A stretch of DNA of 64,000 nt from positions 310,001 through 374,000 of the forward strand of contig NZ_PTJS01000001.1 of assembly GCF_002941025.1 (NCBI RefSeq), given 5' to 3'. The position numbers were made by a program, and so were the translations under genes. The notes under the pieces are model-generated. The model was not told the DNA's origin. It searched no databases and saw nothing but the letters and a program-made list of their open reading frames with translations. This document shows positions 17,452-24,946 of the stretch, piece by piece. The first letter of the stretch is position 1, and the number at the start of each line of letters is the position of its first letter. This DNA is from Streptomyces sp. QL37 (GTDB lineage Bacteria; Actinomycetota; Actinomycetes; Streptomycetales; Streptomycetaceae).

Positions 17452-18472
17452 CGCGGTACACCCCTTCGTGGCCGAGGCGGTGGGCGAACTTGTTCGCGCC
17501 CAGGACGAGTGCGGTGCCGATGACCGCCTTGACGAGTCCGACCGCGGCGGCGACGCCCCAGTCGTTGTCCTTGATGCCGTGGTAGTAGACGTAGGTGTCC
17601 AGGACCTCGCCGGCATCGGGGCCGACGGCGTCACGCTGGAGCAGGATCTGCTCGAAGCCGACGGACAGGATCTGTCCGAGGTTGAGGATGAGCAGCAGGA
17701 TCAGCACCGGGGCGATTCCCGGGAGAGTGACGTGCCAGAGGCGGCGCCGGGGGCCGGCCCCGTCGATCGCGGCAGCCTCGTACTGCTGCTTGTCGATGTT
17801 CAGCAGGGCGGCGAGGATGATGATCGTGCCCCAGCCCGCGTCTTTCCAGGCCACCTGGAGGGTGAGCAGCCAGGGGAAGGCGTCCGGGTCGCTCATCATG
17901 TCGTAGCGCGGCAGCCCCAGGCCGCCGAGGACGTCGGGCAGGAGGCCCGCGCCGCCCAGGATCTGCTGGAAGATCGAGACGATGATGACCCAGCCGATGA
18001 AGTGCGGCAGGTAGACGACGCTCTGCACGAAGCGCCGCAGCCGTTCGCTGACGATGCTGTTGAGGAGAAGGGCCAGGGCTATCGGGACGGGGAAGAAGAA
18101 CACCAGTTGGACGAGGGCGATCTCAAGGGTGTTGAGGGTCGCGGACCAGAAGGCGGGCTCACCGAACGCCGCTGTGAAGTTGGCGAAGCCGACCCAGGCG
18201 CTGTGCATGTAGCCGAGGTAGGGCTGGTAGTCCTGGAACGCCACGACGTACCCCAGCAGCGGGACGTAGTGGAAGACGACGAAATACAGCAGGCCGGGCA
18301 GGGTCAGCAGGAGCATCACCCGGTCCCGCTTGAGACGCTGCCGGAGTGTCAGACGGTTCTGTGCCCGTGCCGCCCGGCCGGGCGGGGTGGCGTTCGCCGG
18401 CGCGGCTCCCTCATCCACCTTCCGACGTTTTGACCGCTTTTCCCGCGTCAGCGGGGGTGCTGTGTCAGCCAT
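17438..18472 (-). CDS. Carbohydrate ABC transporter permease (LplB-like, CUT1)
   Basis: 344 residues. After a charged cytoplasmic tail of about 60 residues come six transmembrane segments beginning VMLLLTLPGLLYFVVFHYVP. The EAA motif reads QYEAAAIDGAGPRRRLWHVTLPGI. LLTLPGLLYFxxFHYxPLxGxxxAFQDY is typical of LplB/YtcP-type partners of large oligosaccharide-binding proteins. It is the first gene of the six-gene operon; ATG start with AGGAC upstream. The promoter and a candidate LacI operator are directly in front of it. Confidence 0.93.
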   Translation of the reverse strand: MADTAPPLTREKRSKRRKVDEGAAPANATPPGRAARAQNRLTLRQRLKRDRVMLLLTLPGLLYFVVFHYVPLLGYVVAFQDYQPYLGYMHSAWVGFANFTAAFGEPAFWSATLNTLEIALVQLVFFFPVPIALALLLNSIVSERLRRFVQSVVYLPHFIGWVIIVSIFQQILGGAGLLPDVLGGLGLPRYDMMSDPDAFPWLLTLQVAWKDAGWGTIIILAALLNIDKQQYEAAAIDGAGPRRRLWHVTLPGIAPVLILLLILNLGQILSVGFEQILLQRDAVGPDAGEVLDTYVYYHGIKDNDWGVAAAVGLVKAVIGTALVLGANKFAHRLGHEGVYRGADR

Positions 18473-18521
18473 AGTGCGTCCTGTTCGGCTGGGTGGCGCG
18501 TGGTGAGTCTTCTGCGGCCGC

Positions 18522-18551
18522 AAGGTAGTAAGCGGTTAACCCAGAGGTCAA
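18522..18551 (-). promoter_or_regulatory. Promoter of the glycan-transport operon
   Basis: On the minus strand TTGACC (18551-18546), an 18-base spacer, and TACCTT (18527-18522) form a good sigma-HrdB type promoter about 50 bases before the lplB-like start codon. The spacer contains the proposed LacI operator. Confidence 0.6.
18528..18540 (-). promoter_or_regulatory. Candidate LacI operator, site 1
   Basis: GTTAACCGCTTAC (minus strand) fills the spacer between -35 and -10 of the transporter promoter. It is an imperfect palindrome with central CG, as LacI-family sites are, and recurs upstream of the M60 gene. Binding there would block RNA polymerase. Confidence 0.6.
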
Positions 18552-18656
18552 GAGATCCAGGGAAAAGGCTGTCCGAGGAGGCGATTCTGACGCTCAATCC
18601 ACTGCCACAGATCACCAAAAGACGTACCCAACACGGCAATTGGACGTGCGCCTCGC

Positions 18657-18686
18657 TTGACGCTCACCGGTCCAGCTCCTTAGCGT
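18657..18686 (+). promoter_or_regulatory. Candidate promoter for the dehydrogenase-lacI arm
   Basis: TTGACG (18657-18662), an 18-base spacer and TAGCGT (18681-18686) lie 42 bases before the GTG of the 2-hydroxyacid dehydrogenase. The match to the vegetative consensus is moderate. Confidence 0.4.
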
Positions 18687-18727
18687 GCCGGTCATTCCAT
18701 AGAACGCGATTACTGTGCGGAGGCAGG

Positions 18728-19798
18728 GTGCGAACCACCGAAGAGGCGCCGGCTGGGTCCGGTGCCGACAGCGCGACGCCGCCACCCGAGCGGCCGCGCA
18801 CGGTCCTGGTGATGCGTCCAGGGTTGCTGGACGACGTCTTCCCGCCACTCGTACGGGCCCGGATCGAGGACGCGGCAGAGCTGCGCCACCCGGCGGTGAT
18901 CAGCGAGTTCGACTCGCCGGAGGCCTCGGCGGCGCTGGCCGAGGCCGAGGTCCTGCTGACCGGCTGGGGCTGCCCGCCCGTCGACGCGGCACTCCTGCGA
19001 CGGGCCCCGCGGCTGCGTGCGGTGATCCACGCGGCCGGGACGGTGAAGACGTTCCTGTCACCGGACGCCTTCGACCGCGGCATCGTCGTGTCGTCGGCTG
19101 CGGCGGCGAACGCCGTCCCGGTGGCCGAGTACACCCTGGCCGCCATCATCATGGGCACCAAGCGGGTCTTCCCGCTGGCCGGCATGTTCCGCGGCCGGCG
19201 CACGCACCGCACCGGCGCGGACCTGGACCGGCAGCACTGGATCGGTACGCACGGGCTGACCATCGGCGTGGTCGGCGCCTCCCGTGTGGGCCGCCGGGTC
19301 ATCGAGCTGCTGAGGGTCCTGGACGCGGACGTCCTCCTGTACGACCCCTACGTCGACGCGGCCGAGGCCGGGCTGCTCGGTGTCACCCCCGTCGACCTGG
19401 ACACCTTGGTGGCCACCAGCGACGTGGTCACCGTGCACGCCCCGGACACCCCGCGGACCCGAGGGCTGATCGATGCCCGGCGGATCGGACTGATGCGCCC
19501 CGGAACCCTGCTGGTCAACACCGCGCGCGGCTCACTGGTGGACACCGAGGCGCTGACCGGCCACCTGGTCAGCGGGCGGCTGGACGCGGTCCTCGACGTG
19601 ACGTCACCGGAGCCGCTGCCGCCCACCCACCCCCTGTGGGACCTGCCCAACGTCTTCATCACCCCGCACCTCGCGGGCGCGCAGGGCAACGAGGTGGGAC
19701 GCCTGGGGGCTCTCGCCGTCGACGAACTGGTGCGCTACGCGGCAGGGTCACCCTTCGCTCATCCCGTGCACCGCGCCGACCTGGAAAGGATCGCGTGA
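18728..19798 (+). CDS. D-isomer specific 2-hydroxyacid dehydrogenase
   Basis: 356 residues. The NAD-binding core is intact: TIGVVGASRVGRRVIELL (a GxGxxG variant), then DVVTVHAPDTPRTRGLIDARRIGLMRPGTLLVNTARGSLVDTEAL and the C-terminal NVFITPHLAGA with the catalytic histidine; the Arg of NTARGS and Glu of the SPEPLPPTHP region complete the triad. It probably reduces or oxidises a sugar-derived 2-keto acid. GTG start; GGAGG is only four bases upstream. First gene of the plus-strand arm of the glycan locus, 62 bases before lacI. Confidence 0.88.
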   Translation: MRTTEEAPAGSGADSATPPPERPRTVLVMRPGLLDDVFPPLVRARIEDAAELRHPAVISEFDSPEASAALAEAEVLLTGWGCPPVDAALLRRAPRLRAVIHAAGTVKTFLSPDAFDRGIVVSSAAAANAVPVAEYTLAAIIMGTKRVFPLAGMFRGRRTHRTGADLDRQHWIGTHGLTIGVVGASRVGRRVIELLRVLDADVLLYDPYVDAAEAGLLGVTPVDLDTLVATSDVVTVHAPDTPRTRGLIDARRIGLMRPGTLLVNTARGSLVDTEALTGHLVSGRLDAVLDVTSPEPLPPTHPLWDLPNVFITPHLAGAQGNEVGRLGALAVDELVRYAAGSPFAHPVHRADLERIA

Positions 19799-19860
19799 AC
19801 CCGGCCGCCCCACAGGCTCTAGGCTCGGCTTCACACATCAGCCAGCAGGGGGTGAGCCGG

Positions 19861-20955
19861 ATGCGCCGGCAGACCAGCGCCGCGGACGGACAGCGGCGGG
19901 CGACGGTCACCGATGTGGCCCGACGGGCCGGCGTGTCCACCGCCACCGTCTCCCGCGTCCTCAACCGCAACTACCCCGTGGCGGAGCCCACCCGGGAACG
20001 GGTCGAGTCCGCCATGCGGGAGCTGGGCTACGTGGTGAACGCTCACGCCCGCGCGCTGGCGGGCGTCTCCGCCCGCACCGTCGGAATCATCGTCAACGAG
20101 GTGGTCGACCCGTTCTACGCCTACATCGCCCGGGGCGTCGAGCGGGAGGCCGCCCTGGGCGGGCGGCTCTGCCTGGTGTGCTGCACCCAGGGCGACCCTC
20201 AGCGCGAACTGGCCTTCATCGACCTGATGCACGAGCGCCGCGCCGACGCGGTCGTCGTGGTCGGCGGCAGCATCGCCGATCGCGGCTACACCTCCGAACT
20301 GGCCCGCCGTGCCCGGGAACTGGACGCGGGCGGCTCCAAACTCGTGCTGTGCGGCAGACCCCCGCTGGGCGAACCCGCACCGACCATGGCTGTCGAGTAC
20401 GACAACGAGGGCGGCGCCTTCGCCATCACGGACCACCTGCTGACGCGTGGTCATGAGCGCATCCTGTATCTGGGCGGCCCGCCCAGGCTCTCCACCACCC
20501 GCGACCGGCTGGCCGGGCATGCCCGGGCCCTGGAGCTGCGCGGAGTGTCCCAGGATCCGGACCTGGTGCAGCCCGGCGCCTTCAGCCGGAACTTCGGCTA
20601 TCTGAGGCTGACCGAACTCCTGCGCGGGAAGCTGGACTTCACGGCTGTCTTCGCCGCGAACGACGTCGTGGCAGCCGGTGCCGCGCAGGCCTTGGAGGAG
20701 GCCGGGCTGCGGATCCCCGAGGACATCTCCCTGGTCGGTTACGACGACATCCCCGTCGCCCAGGAGCTGCGCCCCCGGTTGACCACGGTGCACGTACCGC
20801 TGGAGGAGATGGGCCGGCAGGCGGTGCGGCTGGCCGTCTCCGGTGGCGATGACGACGACTGGCGTGAACCGACGACGGGGGCGCTGCGGCTGGGCACTCA
20901 CATCGTGGTACGCGATTCCGTGGCTCCGAGGGCGGGGCGCGGCATCCAGGCGTAA
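19861..20955 (+). CDS. LacI family transcriptional regulator
   Basis: 364 residues. The DNA-binding head ATVTDVARRAGVSTATVSRVLN is at about 17-38 with the hinge around RALAG; residues 65-350 are the periplasmic-binding-protein-like effector domain, with FAANDVVAAGAAQALEEAGLRIPEDISLVGYDD as the classic signature. It should repress the two divergent arms of the glycan locus until an oligosaccharide or breakdown product binds. ATG chosen with GGGGG nine bases before; a GTG at 19795 overlapping the previous stop is an alternative. Candidate operators lie in front of the transporter genes and after its own stop codon. Confidence 0.93.
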   Translation: MRRQTSAADGQRRATVTDVARRAGVSTATVSRVLNRNYPVAEPTRERVESAMRELGYVVNAHARALAGVSARTVGIIVNEVVDPFYAYIARGVEREAALGGRLCLVCCTQGDPQRELAFIDLMHERRADAVVVVGGSIADRGYTSELARRARELDAGGSKLVLCGRPPLGEPAPTMAVEYDNEGGAFAITDHLLTRGHERILYLGGPPRLSTTRDRLAGHARALELRGVSQDPDLVQPGAFSRNFGYLRLTELLRGKLDFTAVFAANDVVAAGAAQALEEAGLRIPEDISLVGYDDIPVAQELRPRLTTVHVPLEEMGRQAVRLAVSGGDDDDWREPTTGALRLGTHIVVRDSVAPRAGRGIQA

Positions 20956-20963
20956 CCGCTTGC
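20951..20963 (+). promoter_or_regulatory. Candidate LacI operator, site 2
   Basis: CGTAACCGCTTGC agrees with site 1 at 10 of 13 positions and overlaps the lacI stop codon. It is weaker than the other two sites. Confidence 0.35.
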
Positions 20964-21029
20964 CGACCGACCGACCCGGCCCAGCCATAGTAAATCGTAG
21001 TAACTTCCCGACCCCTCTTGCGGCTTGAT

Positions 21030-21042
21030 GGCAACCGCTTAC
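21030..21042 (+). promoter_or_regulatory. Candidate LacI operator, site 3
   Basis: GGCAACCGCTTAC agrees with site 1 at 11 of 13 positions, 69 bases before the M60 protease start. A TTGCGG at 21018-21023 could be the -35 of a promoter overlapped by it. Confidence 0.55.
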
Positions 21043-21111
21043 ATGCTGACGGCAGGCTCCATCGGTTCCGCCCGCTCGTGCCCTCATTCACTTCAGCAGG
21101 GAGAGTTCCGC

Positions 21112-22470
21112 ATGCGCTTCTCCGCTTCGGCCGCCCCGGTCGGCCGCCGTTCCGTCCTCTCCGCCGCGGTCGCGGCCGGCGCCCTGGCCGCGATGGGCGC
21201 CGCCTCCAGCCCTGCGGCGGCCCTCGCCACGACCCGCGCGTCGGCCCGCCGCGACGTCCGGGTGACGGTGGTCGCCCGGCCCTCTGCCGAGACGGAGCGG
21301 CTGCGGCTCGCCCAGGCCCTGCGGGGCAGCGAGTTCCAGCCAACCGGCCGGTACGTCCCGCCGGGTTCCGCGCTGGACCTCACGGTCGGGCCGCACGACG
21401 GTCCGCTTCCCACGCTGTGGATCGGCGCCTGGGACTACTACGGCGAGATCAAGGAGCCGCGCCGCTACCCGCTCACGGCGGGATCCAACACCGTCACGGA
21501 CCCGCACGGCGGTCCGGCCTATCTCACCCTGGCCGGAGCGGGTGAACGGGCGGAGGTGATCTTCCGCTCCGGCTCGGAGGCCATGCCGGTGTTCGCCCTG
21601 GGCAGCACCACGGAGGCCGGCTACCAGGAGATGCTGGACACCTCGCCGGGGGTGCCGTACGTGGAACTCCACGCGCCGCGCACGATCATGACGCTCACCC
21701 GCGAAGGGGCGCTGCTCCACCGGGGCGAGGACCATGGCGCGCTGCTGCGCCTCGTCGAGCAGATCATCGACTCGGCGGCCGCCATCAGCGGCCTCGACGG
21801 CTCGAAGCCGGTACACGGTCGCAAGGCCGGGCCCTATCACTTCACCGAAGTGAGCGAGGTCCCCACGGGCGTCGGCGCCTACGCCACACACGGGTACAAC
21901 GGCTTCCCGCGCGCCTATCTCGACCGGGCCACCACCGTGGAGGGGCTGCGTACCCGGGGCTGGGGGCTGTACCACGAGCTCGGCCACCTCCATCAGCAGA
22001 TGGCCTACAAGCCGGGAGGACTCACCGAGGTCACCGTGAACATCTACTCCCTGGCCGCCCAGCGCGCCCTGGGCCAGCCCTCCAACCTCCTCACCGTCGA
22101 CCCGGCGACCGGGCTGACCGCCTTCCAGACGGCACGAGCGAAATTCGGGACGGCGGGACTGACGTACGAGAAGTCGTTCGGCGCCTACGAGAAACTCGTC
22201 CCGCTCCGACAGCTGGAGCTGGCCTTCGGCGACGACTTCTGGCCCCGGCTGCACCGGCTGGTGCGCGAGGAGAATCCGCAGTCCGACTCCACCGAGAGCG
22301 CCAAGCGCTACCGGGCGTTGGCGACGTACTCCAGCCGGATCGCGGGCTACGACCTCAGCGAGTTCTTCATCGGGACCTGGGCCTTCCCGATCGACGCCAC
22401 CGGCAGGGCCGAGCTGGCCGCGCTGAATCTGCCGGCGCCCCCCGTCGACCCGAGCACCCTGACCGACTGA
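21112..22470 (+). CDS. Secreted M60-like (enhancin/mucinase type) metallopeptidase
   Basis: 452 residues. A Tat-type signal, GRRSVLSAAVAAGALAAMG, is at 11-29. The gluzincin site is HELGHLHQ with HELGH at 288-292 and a second-shell/third ligand Glu306 in GGLTEVTVN, matching the M60 pattern HExxH(8-28)E. M60 proteins cleave mucin-type glycoproteins and often carry carbohydrate-binding modules; none is visible here, so this is a compact form. AGGGAGAG precedes the ATG. It starts a three-gene set with PL8 and DUF2264 and has a candidate LacI operator upstream, linking proteolysis to glycan uptake. Confidence 0.82.
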   Translation: MRFSASAAPVGRRSVLSAAVAAGALAAMGAASSPAAALATTRASARRDVRVTVVARPSAETERLRLAQALRGSEFQPTGRYVPPGSALDLTVGPHDGPLPTLWIGAWDYYGEIKEPRRYPLTAGSNTVTDPHGGPAYLTLAGAGERAEVIFRSGSEAMPVFALGSTTEAGYQEMLDTSPGVPYVELHAPRTIMTLTREGALLHRGEDHGALLRLVEQIIDSAAAISGLDGSKPVHGRKAGPYHFTEVSEVPTGVGAYATHGYNGFPRAYLDRATTVEGLRTRGWGLYHELGHLHQQMAYKPGGLTEVTVNIYSLAAQRALGQPSNLLTVDPATGLTAFQTARAKFGTAGLTYEKSFGAYEKLVPLRQLELAFGDDFWPRLHRLVREENPQSDSTESAKRYRALATYSSRIAGYDLSEFFIGTWAFPIDATGRAELAALNLPAPPVDPSTLTD

Positions 22471-22492
22471 CGGACCCCGGAACGGAGCCAGC

Positions 22493-24922
22493 ATGGACAT
22501 GAGCAGGAGAACCCTCCTCGCCGCCACCGGCGCCACGGCCGCCACCGCTCTCATCACCACGGCGGGCCCGGCGTCGGGGGCGGCACCGGCGGCGGGCAAC
22601 ACACTGGGCTCGACGGACGCGGACGACTTCGGCGCGCTCCTCGAACGGGCCGGAACGCTTCTCACGGGTGGCGCGTTCGACTCCGCCGACCCGGACTTCG
22701 CCACAGCTCTCGGCACACTCGACACCACGGCGCAGGGCCTCTGGGGCACCCTGGACCGCGACACCACCGGTCGGACCGCGCTCTGGTCCGATCTCACACC
22801 GCTCACCGACGCGGGCAACTTCGGCCAGAGCTACACACGGCTGCGGACCCTCGCCACGGCCTGGGCCACCCCCGGCACCTCACTGACCGCCGACCAGGAG
22901 GTGGCGGACACTCTCGTGGCGGCCCTGCGCTTCGTCCACGACACGGCCTACAACCCCGGGCTTCCGGAGAGAGGCAACTGGTGGTTCTGGGAGATCGGTG
23001 CACCGCGGGCACTGATGGACTGCTGTGTGCTGCTGCGGGACCGGCTGCCCGATGCCGATCTCGCCGCCCACCTCGCGGTCGTCGACCGGTTCTGCCCGGA
23101 CGCGGACCGTCGCACCAACTCCCCCACTCTCGCGGAGACCGGCGCGAACCGCACGGACAAGGCCGTGATCGTCGCCCTGCGGGGACTGCTCGGGCATGAC
23201 ACCGCGAAGCTCGCCTCGGCCAGGGACGCGCTGTCCGACGTACGCGATTCCGGCCGTAACAGCCTTTTCAGGTACGCCGCTTCGGGCGACGGGTTCTACG
23301 AGGACGGCTCCTTCGTCCAGCACGACGTGGTGGCGTACACCGGTACGTACGGCACGGTGCTGCTCGGCGGGGCGGCATATCTGCTCGCCCTGCTGGCCGG
23401 TTCGCCCTGGGCGGTCACCGACCCGAAGGTCACGGTGATGTACGAGGCCGTGGAACGCTCCTTCACCCCCGTGATCTTCGACGGACTCATGATGGACGCC
23501 GTGCGCGGCCGCGCCGTCTCCCGGGAGCGCGCCGGTGACCACCGGGACGGCGCCGCGGCGGTGGCGGCGATCCTGCTGCTGGCGACCGGCGCTCCGGCCG
23601 CGTACGCGGACCGTTGGCGTGCGGTCCTCAAGGGCTGGCTGACCCGCAACCGCACCACCCCCTTCGCCGGTCTCGCCACTCTCCCCCAACTCGCCCTGGC
23701 CAAAGACGTGCTGGCCGACCGGACGATCCGGGCGGAGCCGCGCACCACAGGCCTGACCGTATTCGCCGACATGGACCGGGTGGTGCACCGCCGGCCGCGC
23801 TGGGCCTGCACGCTGTCGATGTCCTCGAAGCGGATCTCGGCCTACGAAGCGGGCAACGGGGAAAATCTGCACGGCTGGTACACCGGCGACGGAATGACGT
23901 ACCTCTACGACGGCGACGACCTCGGACAGTTCAACGACGGCTTCTGGCCCACGGTCGACCCCTACAGGCTGCCCGGCACGACCGTCGACACACGCCGGCG
24001 TACGGACCTCGGCACCGGTGGCGGCACCTCCACGTACCGCCCGGGCAACTCGGTCGCGGGCGGTGCGGTCCTCCAAGGCAGCTACGGCGCGGCCGCGATG
24101 GAGGTGACCGGCACGCCCGGTACGACGCTACGCGCCCGCAAGTCCTGGTTCCTGCTGGACAACGCGGTGGTCTCGCTCGGCTCGGGCATCTCCTCGGGCG
24201 ACGGGCACCGTGTCGAGACCGTGCTCGAGAACCGCAACCTCGGTGCGGACGGACGGCACAGGCTGACCGTGGACGGCGTACGGCAACCGGTCGAGCAGGG
24301 GCGGTCCGCGGACTTCGGCCGGGCCCGTTGGGCGCACATCGAGGACGTGGGTGGCTACGCACTGCTCGAACAAGCCACGCTGCGCACCCTGCGTGACGAG
24401 CGCACGGGTGCCTGGCATGACATCAACACCGGCGCGGACACCGGCGGTTCGGCCGATCCCCTCACCCGTCGCTATCTGACGCTCTGGGTCGATCACGGCG
24501 TCTCGCCCACCGACGCACGGTACGCCTACGTCCTGCTGCCGGGCGCGTCGGCCGCCGCCACGACCGTGTGGTCCCACTCACGGCCCGTACACGTCCTCGT
24601 CAACGACAACACCGCACAGGCGGTGGACGTGCGCCGGCTGGGTCTGACCGCGGTGAACTTCTGGGCGGCGGGGCACGCCGGCGGGATCACCTCCTCCGGC
24701 CCGTCGTCGGTGCTCGTACGACGGCAGGGTCGCCGGATCTCTGTCGCCGTGGCGGACCCGGGCCGTACCCAGACCGCGCTCACCCTCGAACTGCCCTACC
24801 GGGTACGCGAGGTGAGCGACGCCGACGACACGGTGAGTGTGGTGCCGGGCCGTCGGACGCTGGTCACCGTCGCCGTCGGCGGCTCCCGCGGCCACACCCA
24901 CCGCGCCGAACTCGTCCTGTAG
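22493..24922 (+). CDS. Polysaccharide lyase family 8 (hyaluronate/chondroitin/xanthan lyase)
   Basis: 809 residues with a Tat-type signal (MDMSRRTLLAATGATAATAL). The alpha-toroid carries the aromatic patch NWWFWEIGAP at 162-171 and the catalytic set Asn219 (TGANRTD), His277 and Tyr286 (FVQHDVVAYTGTYG), which align with Asn349/His399/Tyr408 of pneumococcal hyaluronate lyase. Central and C-terminal beta domains follow (GENLHGWYTGDGMTYLY). PL8 enzymes eliminate across uronic-acid linkages outside the cell, giving unsaturated oligosaccharides. No GH88 unsaturated glucuronyl hydrolase is seen in the window. GGAGCC lies before the ATG, 22 bases after the M60 gene. Confidence 0.93.
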   Translation: MDMSRRTLLAATGATAATALITTAGPASGAAPAAGNTLGSTDADDFGALLERAGTLLTGGAFDSADPDFATALGTLDTTAQGLWGTLDRDTTGRTALWSDLTPLTDAGNFGQSYTRLRTLATAWATPGTSLTADQEVADTLVAALRFVHDTAYNPGLPERGNWWFWEIGAPRALMDCCVLLRDRLPDADLAAHLAVVDRFCPDADRRTNSPTLAETGANRTDKAVIVALRGLLGHDTAKLASARDALSDVRDSGRNSLFRYAASGDGFYEDGSFVQHDVVAYTGTYGTVLLGGAAYLLALLAGSPWAVTDPKVTVMYEAVERSFTPVIFDGLMMDAVRGRAVSRERAGDHRDGAAAVAAILLLATGAPAAYADRWRAVLKGWLTRNRTTPFAGLATLPQLALAKDVLADRTIRAEPRTTGLTVFADMDRVVHRRPRWACTLSMSSKRISAYEAGNGENLHGWYTGDGMTYLYDGDDLGQFNDGFWPTVDPYRLPGTTVDTRRRTDLGTGGGTSTYRPGNSVAGGAVLQGSYGAAAMEVTGTPGTTLRARKSWFLLDNAVVSLGSGISSGDGHRVETVLENRNLGADGRHRLTVDGVRQPVEQGRSADFGRARWAHIEDVGGYALLEQATLRTLRDERTGAWHDINTGADTGGSADPLTRRYLTLWVDHGVSPTDARYAYVLLPGASAAATTVWSHSRPVHVLVNDNTAQAVDVRRLGLTAVNFWAAGHAGGITSSGPSSVLVRRQGRRISVAVADPGRTQTALTLELPYRVREVSDADDTVSVVPGRRTLVTVAVGGSRGHTHRAELVL

Positions 24923-24946
24923 CCCGATCTCCCAGGAGCTTCCTCC

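Noticed and set aside
18500..18727. Extending the 2-hydroxyacid dehydrogenase to an upstream ATG at 18500
   Set aside because: It would run through the transporter operator and promoter region and adds residues with no similarity to the family.
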